From Archivesica marissinica (lineage: Eukaryota; Mollusca; Bivalvia; Venerida; Vesicomyidae), in assembly GCA_014843695.1 (NCBI GenBank), contig CM026400.1, positions 31,725,225 through 31,789,224 of the forward strand: a stretch of DNA of 64,000 nucleotides, in the 5' to 3' direction. This document shows positions 11,096 through 21,960 of this stretch, piece after piece. The notes under the pieces were generated by a model. It was not told the DNA's origin, made no database searches, and worked only from the letters and a program-made list of their open reading frames with translations. Both the position numbers and the translations under genes were made by a program. Each line of letters opens with the position of its first letter. Positions within the stretch are counted from its first letter, which is position 1.

Positions 11096-11414
11096 GGGCT
11101 ATGGCAAACAAAGCAATTTTATCCATATACAAAGAATACGATTATGTAAGTTTAAATTGTCAGATTGGAAGGTTCTCACGGGAAATTCATTTTGAAATTC
11201 CCTTCTTTTACAGATCATCAAGTGACAAGCCCCAGTGGAGGCGAAGCCATGTTAACCGGGCGTGGTGTCAGGATCATTTTGCAAAATTACACTGTAAATC
11301 GTGCATTTCTAGACAATAAAATAAGATTTCAAATCAATACAATTTAGATTCTTAATTTGATATTTTTAGTATGACTTCCATCATGAAGCATACTTATGTT
11401 ATATTTCGGGTTTT

Positions 11415-11635
11415 ATGCCTGCATCAGCACCATTTCGGGCTATATCGCCGGCGGGCAGTTTACCAAACAACACCTTTCCTGGGCAGGCTCCAGCGGTTAA
11501 CCAGTACTTGGGTGCACCAACCTCCCTAAGAAACTGCCAACTTTTTCATATAAATGAGACACGGCCTGAGCGGGGCTCGAACCCGTGACCATCAGTGATG
11601 ATAGGTTACAGTGGTACCATCCTGGATAGTTACAT
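11415..11635 (-). mobile_element. SINE family F copy
   Basis: Minus-strand element with a tRNA-like head. The plus strand shows ggggctcgaacccgtgacca at about 11573, the complement of a B box, preceded by caccaacctcc and aacacctttcctgggcaggc. The same family is at 55525-55735. Confidence 0.7.
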
Positions 11636-11685
11636 CAGTTATCTACCTAAGTGGGGGCGGGGCTTGTCGGAATTAATTTACATAG

Positions 11686-11935
11686 TTTTAAACTTTATAT
11701 TTATTTTACAACGATTGTGAAACAAGTTTTAACAACTTATACTAATCGCTCTCGTTGGCGCGGATGAAAGTGTAAATGTGAACATTCGTGTGGGAGGAAA
11801 CCGGAGTAGCCTACCCGGAGAAAACCCAACTGTCCGATCTGGCGACCACCGTACCATCTCACATACTTTCTGGTCCGAGAATCGAACCCGGGTTGCATTG
11901 GTGAGAGGCGAGCGCGCTAACCGGACAGTTATCAG
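11686..11935 (-). mobile_element. SINE family B copy (V-SINE/RUDI-like)
   Basis: The tRNA-like head (complement of cccgggttcgat) is at 11880-11935. The middle is the complement of ttttctccgggtactccggt, as in V-SINE central domains. The 3' tail (complement of gagtgattaatataagttgt, then cgcaatcgttgtaaaataaa) is at 11690-11755. Confidence 0.85.
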
Positions 11936-12024
11936 CTAATGCACATGTCACTACAGGTCAGACGCTGTTATTGATATAACGGGCTCGGACTGGTTGGAAA
12001 ATTGTAGGGAAACCTTTAAAACTT

Positions 12025-12215
12025 ATCATTATACAAATTTATTTTAGCTCGATTGCGAAACAAGTTCTTTCAACTTATATTAATCACTCTTCGAGAGCTC
12101 ATTCCTTATGGAATCCATCGCCACGAGGGAGAGAGAAGAGGCAACGTGGAATTTAAATGCCTTGCCTAAGGGCACAATCATAACAGCTCCAGCGGGGCTT
12201 AAATGTTATTGATGC
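12025..12215 (-). mobile_element. SINE family C copy, headless
   Basis: Minus-strand copy with the family C tail (complement of gagtgattaatataagttg, then aatcgagctaaaataaattt) and body (gaggcaacgtggaatttaaa, tgccttgcctaagggcac). The tRNA-like head is missing or truncated at about 12215. Confidence 0.8.
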
Positions 12216-12290
12216 ACGAACTGAGATGTGTCACCAAATATTATGCAAATAATCTAAAATGTTCCAATATGCAGCTTATATACTCATAAA

Positions 12291-12540
12291 CCGTCTCCGT
12301 GGCCCAGTGGTTAAGGCGTCCGCCTACGGAGCGGGAGGTCGAAGGTTCAAATCTCGTCAGGGTTCGTTCTGATATAGCAGGTTGGTGAGCCACCAGCTAG
12401 TTAAATAATGGTTACCGATTGCCTACCAGTCTGGCGTCTGGCATACAAGCATAGCATTTGGGAAGTACTGATGTTCGAAAAAGAGGTGTCTCATAAGTCA
12501 GAAATGGTTGGCCTTTTAAATAGGGGTGACACTATAAACA
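12291..12540 (+). mobile_element. SINE family D, near full length
   Basis: Head ccgtctccgtggcccagtgg with B box aaggttcaaatc. The body reads gttggtgagccaccagctag, gttaccgattgcctac, gaagtactgatgttc and ends with aaataggggtgacactataa. Confidence 0.85.
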
Positions 12541-12555
12541 AACTCTTTACTTTTA

Positions 12556-12719
12556 TACAGTCAAACCTGTCTTAAGCAGCCAACCAAGGGAATCTCAGAA
12601 AGTGGCTGTTTAGAACAGGTGGTTGCTTAATAGAGGTCAATTGTATAATAAAACAACATATTGGGAATCTGGAAACTGGCTGCTTAATGGAGGTGACCAT
12701 TAAAACAGGTTTGACTGTA
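12556..12719. mobile_element. TA-flanked MITE family 2, copy 1
   Basis: Starts tacagtcaaacctgtcttaa and ends aaaacaggtttgactgta, with nearly perfect terminal inverted repeats bounded by TA. The interior repeats the module ggctgcttaa on both strands. TA plus CAGTC ends suggest a pogo/Tc1-mariner source. Other copies are at 22911, 30523, 34744 (split) and 60253. Confidence 0.85.
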
Positions 12720-12850
12720 CTGTGTAGTCAGGTTCATTATTTGTCACAATACCTACTGTATTATTGAAGAATTTTAGAATATTTGCATAATAGTTGGTGA
12801 CAAATAAACACCTTATTATAAATACTGGTGTCAGTACAACATTCACAATC

Positions 12851-13138
12851 ACAGACGGATCTGTAGTCCAGTGGTAACACGCTGGACTGGTAATACAGGG
12901 ATCGCAGGTTCGATCCCCCCGTCTGACCCTAATGAAATTAACAGTCTTTCAGATGGGACGTTAAACCGAGGTCTCGTGTCGGTGCTTTATACCGTGCACG
13001 TAAAAGAACCAGAGGAGACTCTGGAATGGGTCTCTGTCTGTATCACTACACTATCCTCCAAAATCTAAAATGACTAATAGGAGGCGTCGCTCATATGGGC
13101 AACCGGTAGCGACGATAAATAAACGTAAAACACACACA
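12851..13138 (+). mobile_element. SINE family A, full length
   Basis: Head acagacggatctgtagtcca with B box caggttcgatcc, middle domain cagatgggacgttaaaccga, and tail gacgataaataaacgtaaaa. About 20 bp (ctcttca region) is missing before the gaggcgtcgctc motif. Confidence 0.9.
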
Positions 13139-13354
13139 TTCACAACCGAATTACCTTCCGAGTACGGGGTGGGTGCCTTTAGTGGGAAATTAAAATAAAC
13201 CGCAATTGGTCAACCGTATTGAAATTTGACATTTTCTCGTTGTTCAAAGGTCAGTCTGTTGAAAAATACTGTCTTGTATGCCAAACTATTTTTGGGGAAC
13301 ATATACGTCAGGACAAACGTTTTGCATTGGTATTTTTTATATCAGGAATTAAAG

Positions 13355-13775
13355 TCAAGAACATGACAATGCAAATAACATGACAATACAAAGAACATGA
13401 CAATACAAAGAACATGACATTGCAAAGAACATGACAATGCAAAGAACATGGCAATGTAAAGAACATGGCAATGCAAAGAACATGACAATACAAAAAACAT
13501 GACATTGCAAAGAACATGACAATGCAAAGAACATGACAATACAAAAAAAACATGACATTGCAAAGAACATGACAATGCAAAAAACATGACAATACAAAGA
13601 ACATGACAATACAAAGAACATGACATTGCAAAGAACATGACAATGCAAAGAACATGACAATACAAAGAACATGACAATACAAAGAACATGACATTGCAAA
13701 GAACATGACAATGCAAATAACATGACAATACAAAGAACATGACAATGCAAAGAACATGACAATGCAAAGAACAAA
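13355..13775. repeat. 17-bp minisatellite at the 5' end of an intron
   Basis: About 24 copies of caaagaacatgacaata with t/g variants. It begins only about 12 bp beyond the exon 2 donor of the coiled-coil gene, so the transcript enters the array almost immediately after splicing position. Minus-strand frames (CHVLCIVMFF-type) through it are artefacts: 17 bp is not a multiple of three, so each frame reads a 17-residue cycle. Confidence 0.95.
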
Positions 13776-13786
13776 ACAAGTCCTAC

Positions 13787-14185
13787 CCTTTTCTTTTTCT
13801 TTCTCTTTATTGCTCAGTTCCTTAATTTTCTTATTTGCGACCTCGATCTTCTTTGTAACGTCAACTAGTTGTTTCTCCTTCTCCTTCAAAGATGCTTTTA
13901 GTGGTTTGATTTCGAGCTCCAGTTTTTCTAGTTCGATCTGTTTATTACGCAGTTTCTCCTTACTAGTAGCTTTCGTTTTCTCTAATTCCGTTTTTAGGCT
14001 GACAATGCGTTCTTCTATAGCCTCAAGGAGCTTCGATTTTTCTCTAAGTTCTTTCACAAGATCTGTCTTTTTCTGCTGGAGCATATCGATTTTATCGCTT
14101 AGACCAACTACTAGAGTCTGTAGCCCATCTAGCTGAGGCTTCATCATCTCGAAAACTTTCTTTGCAATATCTATGCTCTTATAGT
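13787..14185 (-). CDS. Coiled-coil protein, exon 2 (main coiled coil)
   Basis: 399-bp exon. The minus strand acceptor has a good pyrimidine tract (TGTTTCCTTTTTAAG, AG at 14187-14186), and the donor is AAAGG|GTAGGA at 13786-13785. The 133 codons read DYKSIDIAKKVFEMMKPQLD at the start. A continuous E/K/L heptad pattern follows (KTDLVKELREKSKLLEAIEE; KEKLRNKQIELEKLELEIK) and ends KEKEKEK. The exon is phase 1 at both ends, which fits exon 1 upstream and exon 3 downstream. I do not recognise the family. The whole model gives 194 residues, almost all predicted helical coiled coil, with no signal peptide or membrane segment. A structural or scaffold role is only an inference. Confidence 0.75.
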
Positions 14186-14189
14186 CTTA

Positions 14190-14997
14190 AAAAGGAAACA
14201 AAATAGAACAACGACTACCAACTTTTTTCCATTTCCATCCGTATTTTAAAATATTTAAATAGTGTTAACCTATTTTCGCTGACAGAGGTGAAGCATGGTT
14301 CAATAGCATTCCGTTGTGGGTACCGGTAGCCTAATGCAACTGTCACCTGACTGGTTCAGTAGCCGAATATAAACAGACAACTTGTTGGGAAAAACTTTTC
14401 CACCAAAATGATGCGGATTATGAGCACTTGAGGTAGCTATCCGAATTAGAAAAATAATGTACAAATAACCAGAAAAAAAGTGTCTTATGAATTGTAATAT
14501 TGTTAGTTATTGATGTTACTAAGTCAACATAATATATTCAACATTTACCCGTGCATAAATAAAAAATTCCATGTATGCCGTGCATAGGTGCCCTAAAGTA
14601 TCTAGTTCCTCATGGAAACAGGTGCCGTTGCGATAGCTGTATTGAGGAGCATGGTCACGTAATGAAGCTAAAAGTTTCAACAACAATTTTTTGAAAGTTG
14701 TGTTCACGACTTAAGAAAATAATAATATACGGCAAGTGCGTATAACTTTTGCATAGGCCATGCTATGTAGGATTTACGCCGAGCATAGGTTCCACAACTC
14801 TATGTCTTTGAAATGGGGAATGAGGGTCGCCTAGTCGTGTAATAATATATTATTGACAGCAGCCTACACATATACAGACACTTTACGATAATCGAAGGAG
14901 CTACGTACGAATTTAACCTTCGGAGAATGCTCGCCTACACGGTTCGTCGGCGGCGAGGATAAATAAACGTAATCGATTTCTGGAATCACATTGCCAA

Positions 14998-14999
<2 letters not shown>
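14190..14999. other. Intron 1 sequence, no other feature
   Basis: Non-coding stretch between exon 2 and a TA microsatellite. No supported element. Confidence 0.5.

Positions 15000-15047
<48 letters not shown>
15000..15047. repeat. (TA)n microsatellite
   Basis: About 24 uninterrupted TA dinucleotides. Confidence 0.95.
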
Positions 15048-15053
<6 letters not shown>

Positions 15054-15164
15054 TGTATGTCTGATATTCATTTGGATTGTGGTATGCTTTCAATATTCCA
15101 GAACAAGAGCATCGCTAAGGCGATGTAATATGCGCCCGAACTGCGTGCAATTTACTTCTTCCAG

Positions 15165-15480
15165 ACAGGCCAGTAGTCCAGTGGTTAGCACGTTGGAGTG
15201 TGAATCCAGGGACCTGAACATGTCATCAGAAACGAGGCTCTCTGAGCATGTCGTCAGAAACGAGGCTCTCTGAGTATGTCGTCAGAAACGAGGCTCTCTG
15301 AGTATGTCGTCAGAAACGAGGCTCTCTGAGTATGTCGTCAGAATCGTGGTTCTGTCGAGTTTCTGACGACATATTCTGACTACTCGCGTGGGATATCATG
15401 GTCCAACACCAGTGCATATGATGAATTAGGTTCGATCCCACGTCTGACCCTAATAATTTTAACAGTCTTTCAGATGGGAC
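15165..15480 (+). mobile_element. SINE family A head split by a 28-bp array
   Basis: The tRNA-like head begins ccagtagtccagtggttagc. Before the B box it is interrupted by five to six copies of a 28-bp unit (gtcgtcagaaacgaggctct, ctgagtat; about 15218-15350). An inverted piece follows (tttctgacgacatattctga). SINE sequence then resumes at about 15428 (aggttcgatcccacgtctga, aacagtctttcagatgggac). Confidence 0.75.
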
Positions 15481-15695
15481 TTATATGATAGAAATTCGGA
15501 GGGTAGTGCAATGATACAAACCCATTCCAGAGTATCCTCGGATTCTTTTACGTGCACAGGGTACAGCACCGACACGAGATCTCGGTTTAAAGTCCCATCT
15601 GAAAGACTGTTATTTTTATTAGGGTCAGACGGGGGATCAAACCTGCGATCCCTGGATTACCAGTTACCACTGGACTAACGATCCTATGCATAATA
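15481..15695 (-). mobile_element. SINE family A in opposite orientation
   Basis: Immediately after the plus-strand SINE, a minus-strand family A copy runs from its middle (ggattcttttacgtgcac) to its head (gggatcaaacctgcgatccc). The two heads form an inverted pair able to make a long hairpin. Confidence 0.8.
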
Positions 15696-15703
15696 CGATT
15701 AGT

Positions 15704-15930
15704 TATACCATGGCCTAGTGGTTAAGGCGTCCGCCTACGGAGCGGGATGTCGAGGTTCCAACCTTGTCAGGGGTTTATTCAGGATCCGGTTTGTGAGTCG
15801 CCAGCTAGTTAAATATATTATGGTTACCGATTAAATGATAGGATTCGGGAAGTACTGATGTCCATACCAGGTGTCAGAAATGACTGGCCCTTTCAATAGG
15901 GGCCCTTTCATTAGGGATAACACTAATAAT
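15704..15930 (+). mobile_element. SINE family D copy
   Basis: Head ccatggcctagtggttaagg, cgtccgcctacggagcggga, then the family body (tgagtcgccagctagttaaa, gggaagtactgatgtcca). Confidence 0.8.
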
Positions 15931-16069
15931 AAGCACCATTACCACCTCCATGCGTACTGAATAATGGTCAAAAATAGGCCTGCCTAATCAACTTTACGCA
16001 CAATATTCAATTACATTTTGTACATGGAAAATGCATTTAAAATGTTAAAATAAATCAAAAAAGATGTAC

Positions 16070-16103
16070 CTTCAATGGAATCACTTCCTACTGCGTCCGC
16101 CAT
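16070..16103 (-). CDS. Coiled-coil protein, exon 1 (start codon)
   Basis: 34-bp first coding exon: ATG at 16103-16101, reading MADAVGSDSIE, then a donor GAAG|GTACAT at 16069-16068. It ends in phase 1. With exon 2 starting AC, the joint codon becomes GAC and the frame continues. The short acidic start with MAD is typical of cytosolic proteins. Sequence before the ATG (cgcaagacacgtaacactaa on the minus strand) is presumably 5' UTR and promoter. No TATA box is evident. Confidence 0.65.
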
Positions 16104-16348
16104 TTTAGAGTTAGTGTTACGTGTCTTGCGATATATTGCATAGTAACTCAATATTCAGTTAGGCCAAAATGTGTGTGTCTTGTCTCCTGATCGACGCCGA
16201 ATAGTTGACCGTGAAATAATATTTGTGCGCTATAGTGAACAAACAGGAGGCATAAATGGGCTATGGTCCACTTATGGTCACTTACAAGTTAAGATGATCA
16301 ATTATGAGTGGTGATGTAAATATCGATAGTGCGTGAATATAATCTGTG

Positions 16349-16537
16349 TACAGTCTACATCCGCTATGTCAAAATTAGTTATGTCGAATTCTCCGGTTAT
16401 CTCGAAGTCGGATCAAAGTCCCGTTTCAGACACTATCATTTTACATATAACTGGCTCCGTTTATATCGAATTTCGTTAATCAAGAACATCGGTTATGTCG
16501 AAGTATTTTTAGATCGACATAACGGATGTAGACTGTA
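16349..16537. mobile_element. TA-flanked MITE family 1, copy 2
   Basis: Starts tacagtctacatccgctatg and ends cataacggatgtagactgta. It matches copy 1 along most of its length and lies just upstream of the coiled-coil gene start. Confidence 0.85.
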
Positions 16538-16737
16538 TATATGAATTATCTCCCCTTGTCCGTAGGGGTGAATTTTGGGCGTCAGGATGTGATCTTATCG
16601 GGGATGTAGCTTTAGTTATTTTACAGGCTCATTTTTTCACATTAATAGAAATAACACGACTTACATTTTGCAATCAAGATAAAAAAATAAATTTGTATAT
16701 AAACTAATGTTGCTAAGATATGTGACTAAGCACATTT

Positions 16738-16867
16738 GTTGCAACATATTTTGCTAAATGTGTGACCAAGCCCATTTGTTGCAACATATATGTTATATGT
16801 TGCAACAAATCATATATGTTGCAACAAATGGGCTTGGTCACACATTTAGCAAAATATATGTTGCAAC
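16738..16867. repeat. Long near-perfect hairpin (about 53-bp arms)
   Basis: Arm 16738-16790 is the reverse complement of arm 16813-16867 except for two extra bases (at) in the right arm. The arms contain the repeated word gttgcaaca and the phrase tgtgaccaagcccattt. The 22-bp loop also contains gttgcaacaaat. No open frame or terminal duplication was recognised. Confidence 0.9.
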
Positions 16868-16879
16868 AAATCAAATCAA

Positions 16880-17050
16880 ATCATTTTTTATACCGGTTGC
16901 CTCCTGAAGAGATTAGTCAATATAGGATTTGGGGGATAATGCAATGATACAGACAAAGACCCATTCCAGAGTCTCCTCTGGTTCTTATAAGTGCATACAT
17001 GCACGGTGTAAAGCACCGCCACGATACCTCGGTTTAATGTCGCAACTGAA
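16880..17050 (-). mobile_element. SINE family A fragment (3' and middle)
   Basis: Minus-strand tail and middle (ccggttgcctcctgaagaga, ggttcttataagtgca, gtaaagcaccgcc). The copy is cut before the head at about 17050, where a different SINE begins. Confidence 0.8.
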
Positions 17051-17054
17051 ACAC

Positions 17055-17258
17055 TGAACAGGCCATTAATGCCAAACCCATTGCGGGGACGTATACATGT
17101 TTTCCTGGGCAGGTTTAGTTGATCTAAGTGGTTAACCAGTACTAAGCAATGTGTGTTAGGTGCCTTGCTCAATGACGCTACATACGTGACCTGCCCGAGT
17201 ATCGAACCCGGGACCGTTCGCCTCCAAATCCGACGCTCTACCACTGGACAACGAACCA
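17055..17258 (-). mobile_element. SINE family G copy
   Basis: The minus-strand head is the complement of gtatcgaacccgggaccgtt with A-box region near 17235-17255 (ctaccactggac). The body contains gtcattgagcaaggcacct-like sequence, and the tail contains the complement of cgtccccgcaatgggtttgg. A plus-strand copy is at 61447-61612. Tail pieces are at 31530 and 38670. Confidence 0.75.
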
Positions 17259-17477
17259 AGTAATTAGAGATCTAAGGGACATGAGAAATCATGTTTAATT
17301 GTTGGTCTATTAGCCTAATAGTTTGCCCGATAAACTTGACAATACATGTTCGTATCTTAGTATGTCATATATATAGAACAGAACAGAGGTGTCATACATA
17401 TATATGGATCTATATCTACCAATACGACACTAGTACAATAGCAAAGGTATAACATTCTAACATGATATTTTTTTCAT

Positions 17478-19390
17478 AATGATCAAAGACCAGATCTACC
17501 GTTGTTCTGGTGATCAAAGAACAGATATACCGCCGTTCTGGTGATCAAAGAACAGATATACCGTCGTTCTGGTGATCAAAGAACAGATATACCGTCGTTC
17601 TGGTGATCAAAGAACAGATATACCGTTGTTCTGGTGATCACAGAACAGATCTACCGCCGTTCTGATGATCAAAGAACAGATCTACCGTCGTTCTGGTGAT
17701 CAAAGAACAGATATACCGTCGTTCTGGTGATCAAACAACAGATCTACCGTCGTTCTGGTGATCAAAGAACAGATATACCGTCGTTCTGGTGATCAAAGAA
17801 CAGATATACCGTCGTTCTGGTGATCAAAGAACAGATCTACCGTCGTTCTGGTGATCAAAGAACAGATATACCGTTGTTCTGGTGATCAAAGAACAGATCT
17901 ACCGTCGTTCTGGTGATCAAAGAACAGATATACCGTCGTTCGTGATCAAAGAACAGATATACCGTTGTTCTGGTGATCAAAGAACAGATCTACCGTCGTT
18001 CTGGTGATCAAAGAACAGATATACCGTCGTTCTGGTGATCAAAGAACAGATCTACCGTCGTTCTGATGATCACAGAACAGATCTACCGTCGTTCTGGTGA
18101 TCAAAGAACAGATCTACCGTCGTTCTGGTGATCAAAGAACAGATCTACCGTCGTTCTGGTGATCAAAGAACAGATATACCGTTGTTCTGGTGATCACAGA
18201 ACAGATCTACCGTCGTTCTGATGATCACAGAACAGATCTACCGTCGTTCTGGTGATCAAAGAACAGATCTACCGTCGTTCTGGTGATCAAAGAACAGATA
18301 TACCGTCGTTCTGGTGATCAAAGAACAGATATACCGTTGTTCTGGTGATCACAGAACAGATCTACCGTCGTTCTGGTGATCAAAGAACAGATATACCGTC
18401 GTTCTGGTGATCAAAGAACAGATCTACCGTCGTTCTGATGATCACAGAACAGATCTACCGTCGTTCTGGTGATCAAAGAACAGATCTACCGTCGTTCTGG
18501 TGATCAAAGAACAGATATACCGTCGTTCTGGTGATCAAAGAACAGATATACCGTCGTTCTGGTGATCAAAGAACAGATCGTCGTTCTGATGATCGAACGG
18601 ATCTACCGTCGTTCTGGTGATCAAAGAACAGATCGTCGTTCTGATGATCGAACAGATCTACCGCCGTTCTGGTGATCAAAGAACAGATATACCGTCGTTC
18701 TGGTGATCAAAGAACAGATCTACCGTCGTTCTGATGATCAAAGAACAGATATACCGTCGTTCTGGTGATCAAAGAACAGATCTACCGTCGTTCTGGTGAT
18801 CGAAGAACAGATCTACCGTCGTTCTGGTGATCAAAGACAGATCTCTACCGCCGTTCTGGTGATCAAAGAACAGATCTACCGTCGTTCTGGTGATCAAAGA
18901 ACAGATCTACCGTCGTTCTGGTGATCAAAGAACAATCTACGTCGTTCTGGTGATCAAAGAACAGATCTACCGTCGTTCTGGTGATCAAAGAACAGATCTA
19001 ACCGTCGTTCTGGTGATCAAAGAACAGATATACCGTCGTTCTGGTGATCAAAGAACATATATACCGTCGTTCTGGTGATCAAAGAACAGATCTACCATCG
19101 TTCTGGTGATCGAAGAACAGATCTACCGTCGTTCTGGTGATCAAAGAACAGATCTACCGCCGTTCTGGTGATCAAAGAACAGATCTACCGTCGTTCTGGT
19201 GATCGAGGAACAGATCTACCGCCGTTCTGATGATCACAGAACAGATATACCGTCGTTCTGGTGATCGAAGAACAGATCTACCGTCGTTCTGGTGATCGAA
19301 GAACAGATCTACCGTCGTTCTGGTGATCAAAGAACAGATATACCGTCGTTCTGGTGATCAAAGAACAGATATACCGCCGTTCTGATGCGT
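17478..19390. repeat. Large 31-bp minisatellite (about 62 copies)
   Basis: Consensus gatcaaagaacagatctacc, gtcgttctggt, with atatacc/atctacc and tgatcaaag/tgatcacag variants. Each unit has the palindromes tgatca and often agatct, plus agaac and gttct as a short stem. There are no unique spacers, so it is not CRISPR-like. Confidence 0.95.
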
Positions 19391-19539
19391 AGGAATTAAC
19401 CACTTAGGCCTACGGCCTGTATCAGAACTCCAAACCGTGGTTTATTCGCCGTTATACCATGGCAAGACATATATTATTTCCTAATTGTTCCATTTTGTTG
19501 CACATACAAGTCACGTTCATTTTAAGAAATAGTATATAC

Positions 19540-19605
19540 AAATTAATTTTAGCTCGATTGCGAAACAAGTTCTTATAACTTATATTAATCACTCTCGAGA
19601 CCTCA
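19540..19605 (-). mobile_element. SINE family C tail running into the assembly gap
   Basis: Complement of the family C 3' tail (ttattttagctcgattgcga, cactctcgagacctca) cut by the run of N. Confidence 0.8.
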
Positions 19606-20605
19606 NNNNNNNNNNNNNNNNNNNNNNNNNNNNNNNNNNNNNNNNNNNNNNNNNNNNNNNNNNNNNNNNNNNNNNNNNNNNNNNNNNNNNNNNNNNNNNN
19701 NNNNNNNNNNNNNNNNNNNNNNNNNNNNNNNNNNNNNNNNNNNNNNNNNNNNNNNNNNNNNNNNNNNNNNNNNNNNNNNNNNNNNNNNNNNNNNNNNNNN
19801 NNNNNNNNNNNNNNNNNNNNNNNNNNNNNNNNNNNNNNNNNNNNNNNNNNNNNNNNNNNNNNNNNNNNNNNNNNNNNNNNNNNNNNNNNNNNNNNNNNNN
19901 NNNNNNNNNNNNNNNNNNNNNNNNNNNNNNNNNNNNNNNNNNNNNNNNNNNNNNNNNNNNNNNNNNNNNNNNNNNNNNNNNNNNNNNNNNNNNNNNNNNN
20001 NNNNNNNNNNNNNNNNNNNNNNNNNNNNNNNNNNNNNNNNNNNNNNNNNNNNNNNNNNNNNNNNNNNNNNNNNNNNNNNNNNNNNNNNNNNNNNNNNNNN
20101 NNNNNNNNNNNNNNNNNNNNNNNNNNNNNNNNNNNNNNNNNNNNNNNNNNNNNNNNNNNNNNNNNNNNNNNNNNNNNNNNNNNNNNNNNNNNNNNNNNNN
20201 NNNNNNNNNNNNNNNNNNNNNNNNNNNNNNNNNNNNNNNNNNNNNNNNNNNNNNNNNNNNNNNNNNNNNNNNNNNNNNNNNNNNNNNNNNNNNNNNNNNN
20301 NNNNNNNNNNNNNNNNNNNNNNNNNNNNNNNNNNNNNNNNNNNNNNNNNNNNNNNNNNNNNNNNNNNNNNNNNNNNNNNNNNNNNNNNNNNNNNNNNNNN
20401 NNNNNNNNNNNNNNNNNNNNNNNNNNNNNNNNNNNNNNNNNNNNNNNNNNNNNNNNNNNNNNNNNNNNNNNNNNNNNNNNNNNNNNNNNNNNNNNNNNNN
20501 NNNNNNNNNNNNNNNNNNNNNNNNNNNNNNNNNNNNNNNNNNNNNNNNNNNNNNNNNNNNNNNNNNNNNNNNNNNNNNNNNNNNNNNNNNNNNNNNNNNN
20601 NNNNN
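19606..20605. other. Assembly gap, 1000 N
   Basis: Exactly 1000 N, probably a placeholder length. Open frames across it are meaningless. Confidence 1.
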
Positions 20606-21225
20606 TGACATGTAAAGTTGACTTGTCCTCACTCGTATAGTGCACACATAGGGTGTGGGGGTCATTATTTTATGACATGTACAGTTGACTTGCCCTCACT
20701 CGCATAGTGTACACATAGGGTGGGGGAGGGTCATTATTCTATGGCATGTAAAGTTGACTCGACCTCACTCGTATAGTGTAGATATTATGGTGTGGGGGGT
20801 CATTATTCTATGGCATGTACAGTTGACTTGCCCTCACTCGCATAGTGTACACATAGGGTGGGGAGGGTCATTATTCTATGGCATGTAAAGTTTACTCGAC
20901 CTCACTCGTATAGTGTAGATATTATGGTGTGGGGGTCATTATTCTATGGCATGTAAAGTTGACTTGCCCTCACTCGTATAGTGTAGATATTTGGTGTGGG
21001 GGTCATTATTCTATGGCATGTACAGTTGACTTGCCCTCACTCGCATAGTGTACACATAGGGTGGGGGAGGGTCATTATTCTATGGCATGTAAAGTTTACT
21101 CGACCTCACTCGTATAGTGTAGATATTATGGTGTGGGGGTCATTATTCTATGGCATGTACAGTTGACTTGCCCTCACTCGTATAGTGTAGATATTTGGTG
21201 TGGGGGTCATTATTCTACAAATGGG
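20606..21225. repeat. Tandem array, about 68-bp unit
   Basis: About nine units beginning tcattattctatggcatgta, followed by gttgacttgccctcactcg and a variable G-rich end (gtggggg). Variants alternate acacatagg and agatattatgg, suggesting two subtypes. It begins at the gap edge, so its true length is unknown. Confidence 0.9.
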
Positions 21226-21499
21226 GTCAATATACTATAATATCAGATGCACACATATTTGCTGCATCACCCCATTCGACCTGATTGGCCAAGTCATTGT
21301 CACATGACCAAATGTGTTTCTCAATGACAAACGATTAGACGATGCACAGTTGATTAATATAAATAGATGTAATAACTAGAGGGTGTATCTAAAAATAGTA
21401 CTGGGATTGCCCGTCATTTAAGCGCAGTTACCCCACAATTTACCCTGTTTACATATATTATTCAGCACATGTTTTACCGGTGTTAATTGTGTGTTTGTT

Positions 21500-21960
21500 A
21501 ACTTTTTGTGTCATTTATTATATTATTGCTATTGTTGCATGTTATGTGCTATTGTTACATACTATAGTTGGAAGCTATTGTTGCGTGTTATATACTATTT
21601 TTATGTGCTATTGATACATGCTATTGTTGGAAGCTATTGTTGCGTGTTATATACTATTTTTATGTGCTATTGATACATGCTATTGTTGGAAGCTATTGTT
21701 GCGTGTTATGTACTATTGTTATGTGCTATTTTATGTGCTATTGTTGCATACTATTTTTGAAAGCTATTGTTGCATGTTATGTACTATTGTTATGTGCTAT
21801 TGTTATGTGCTAGTGTTGCATACTATTGTTGGAAGCTATTGTTGCATGTTATGTACTATTGTTATGTGCTATTGTTATGTACTATTGTTATGTGCTATTG
21901 TTGCATACTATTGTTGGAAGCTATTGTTGCGTGTTATTTTTATATACTATTGTTGAAAAC
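21500..21960. repeat. Complex tandem array built from ctattgtt words
   Basis: Irregular repeats of tgttatgtactattgttatg, tgctattgtt and ggaagctattgttgc. Several overlapping Cys/Tyr-rich open frames are by-products. Confidence 0.85.

Noticed and set aside
13308..13780. Cys/His/Val-rich protein frames
   Set aside because: They arise from reading a 17-bp repeat, which gives similar frames in all three phases. The coding exon ends at the donor at 13787.
17478..19390. Possible CRISPR-like array of 31-bp repeats
   Set aside because: Units are directly adjacent with no unique spacers, and the host context is an animal genome, so it is a minisatellite.
17478..19390. agaaca...gttct as steroid-hormone response elements
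   Set aside because: The half-sites are about 12 bp apart instead of three, so the match to the known element fails.
19452..20665. Frames spanning the N run
   Set aside because: They translate the assembly gap.
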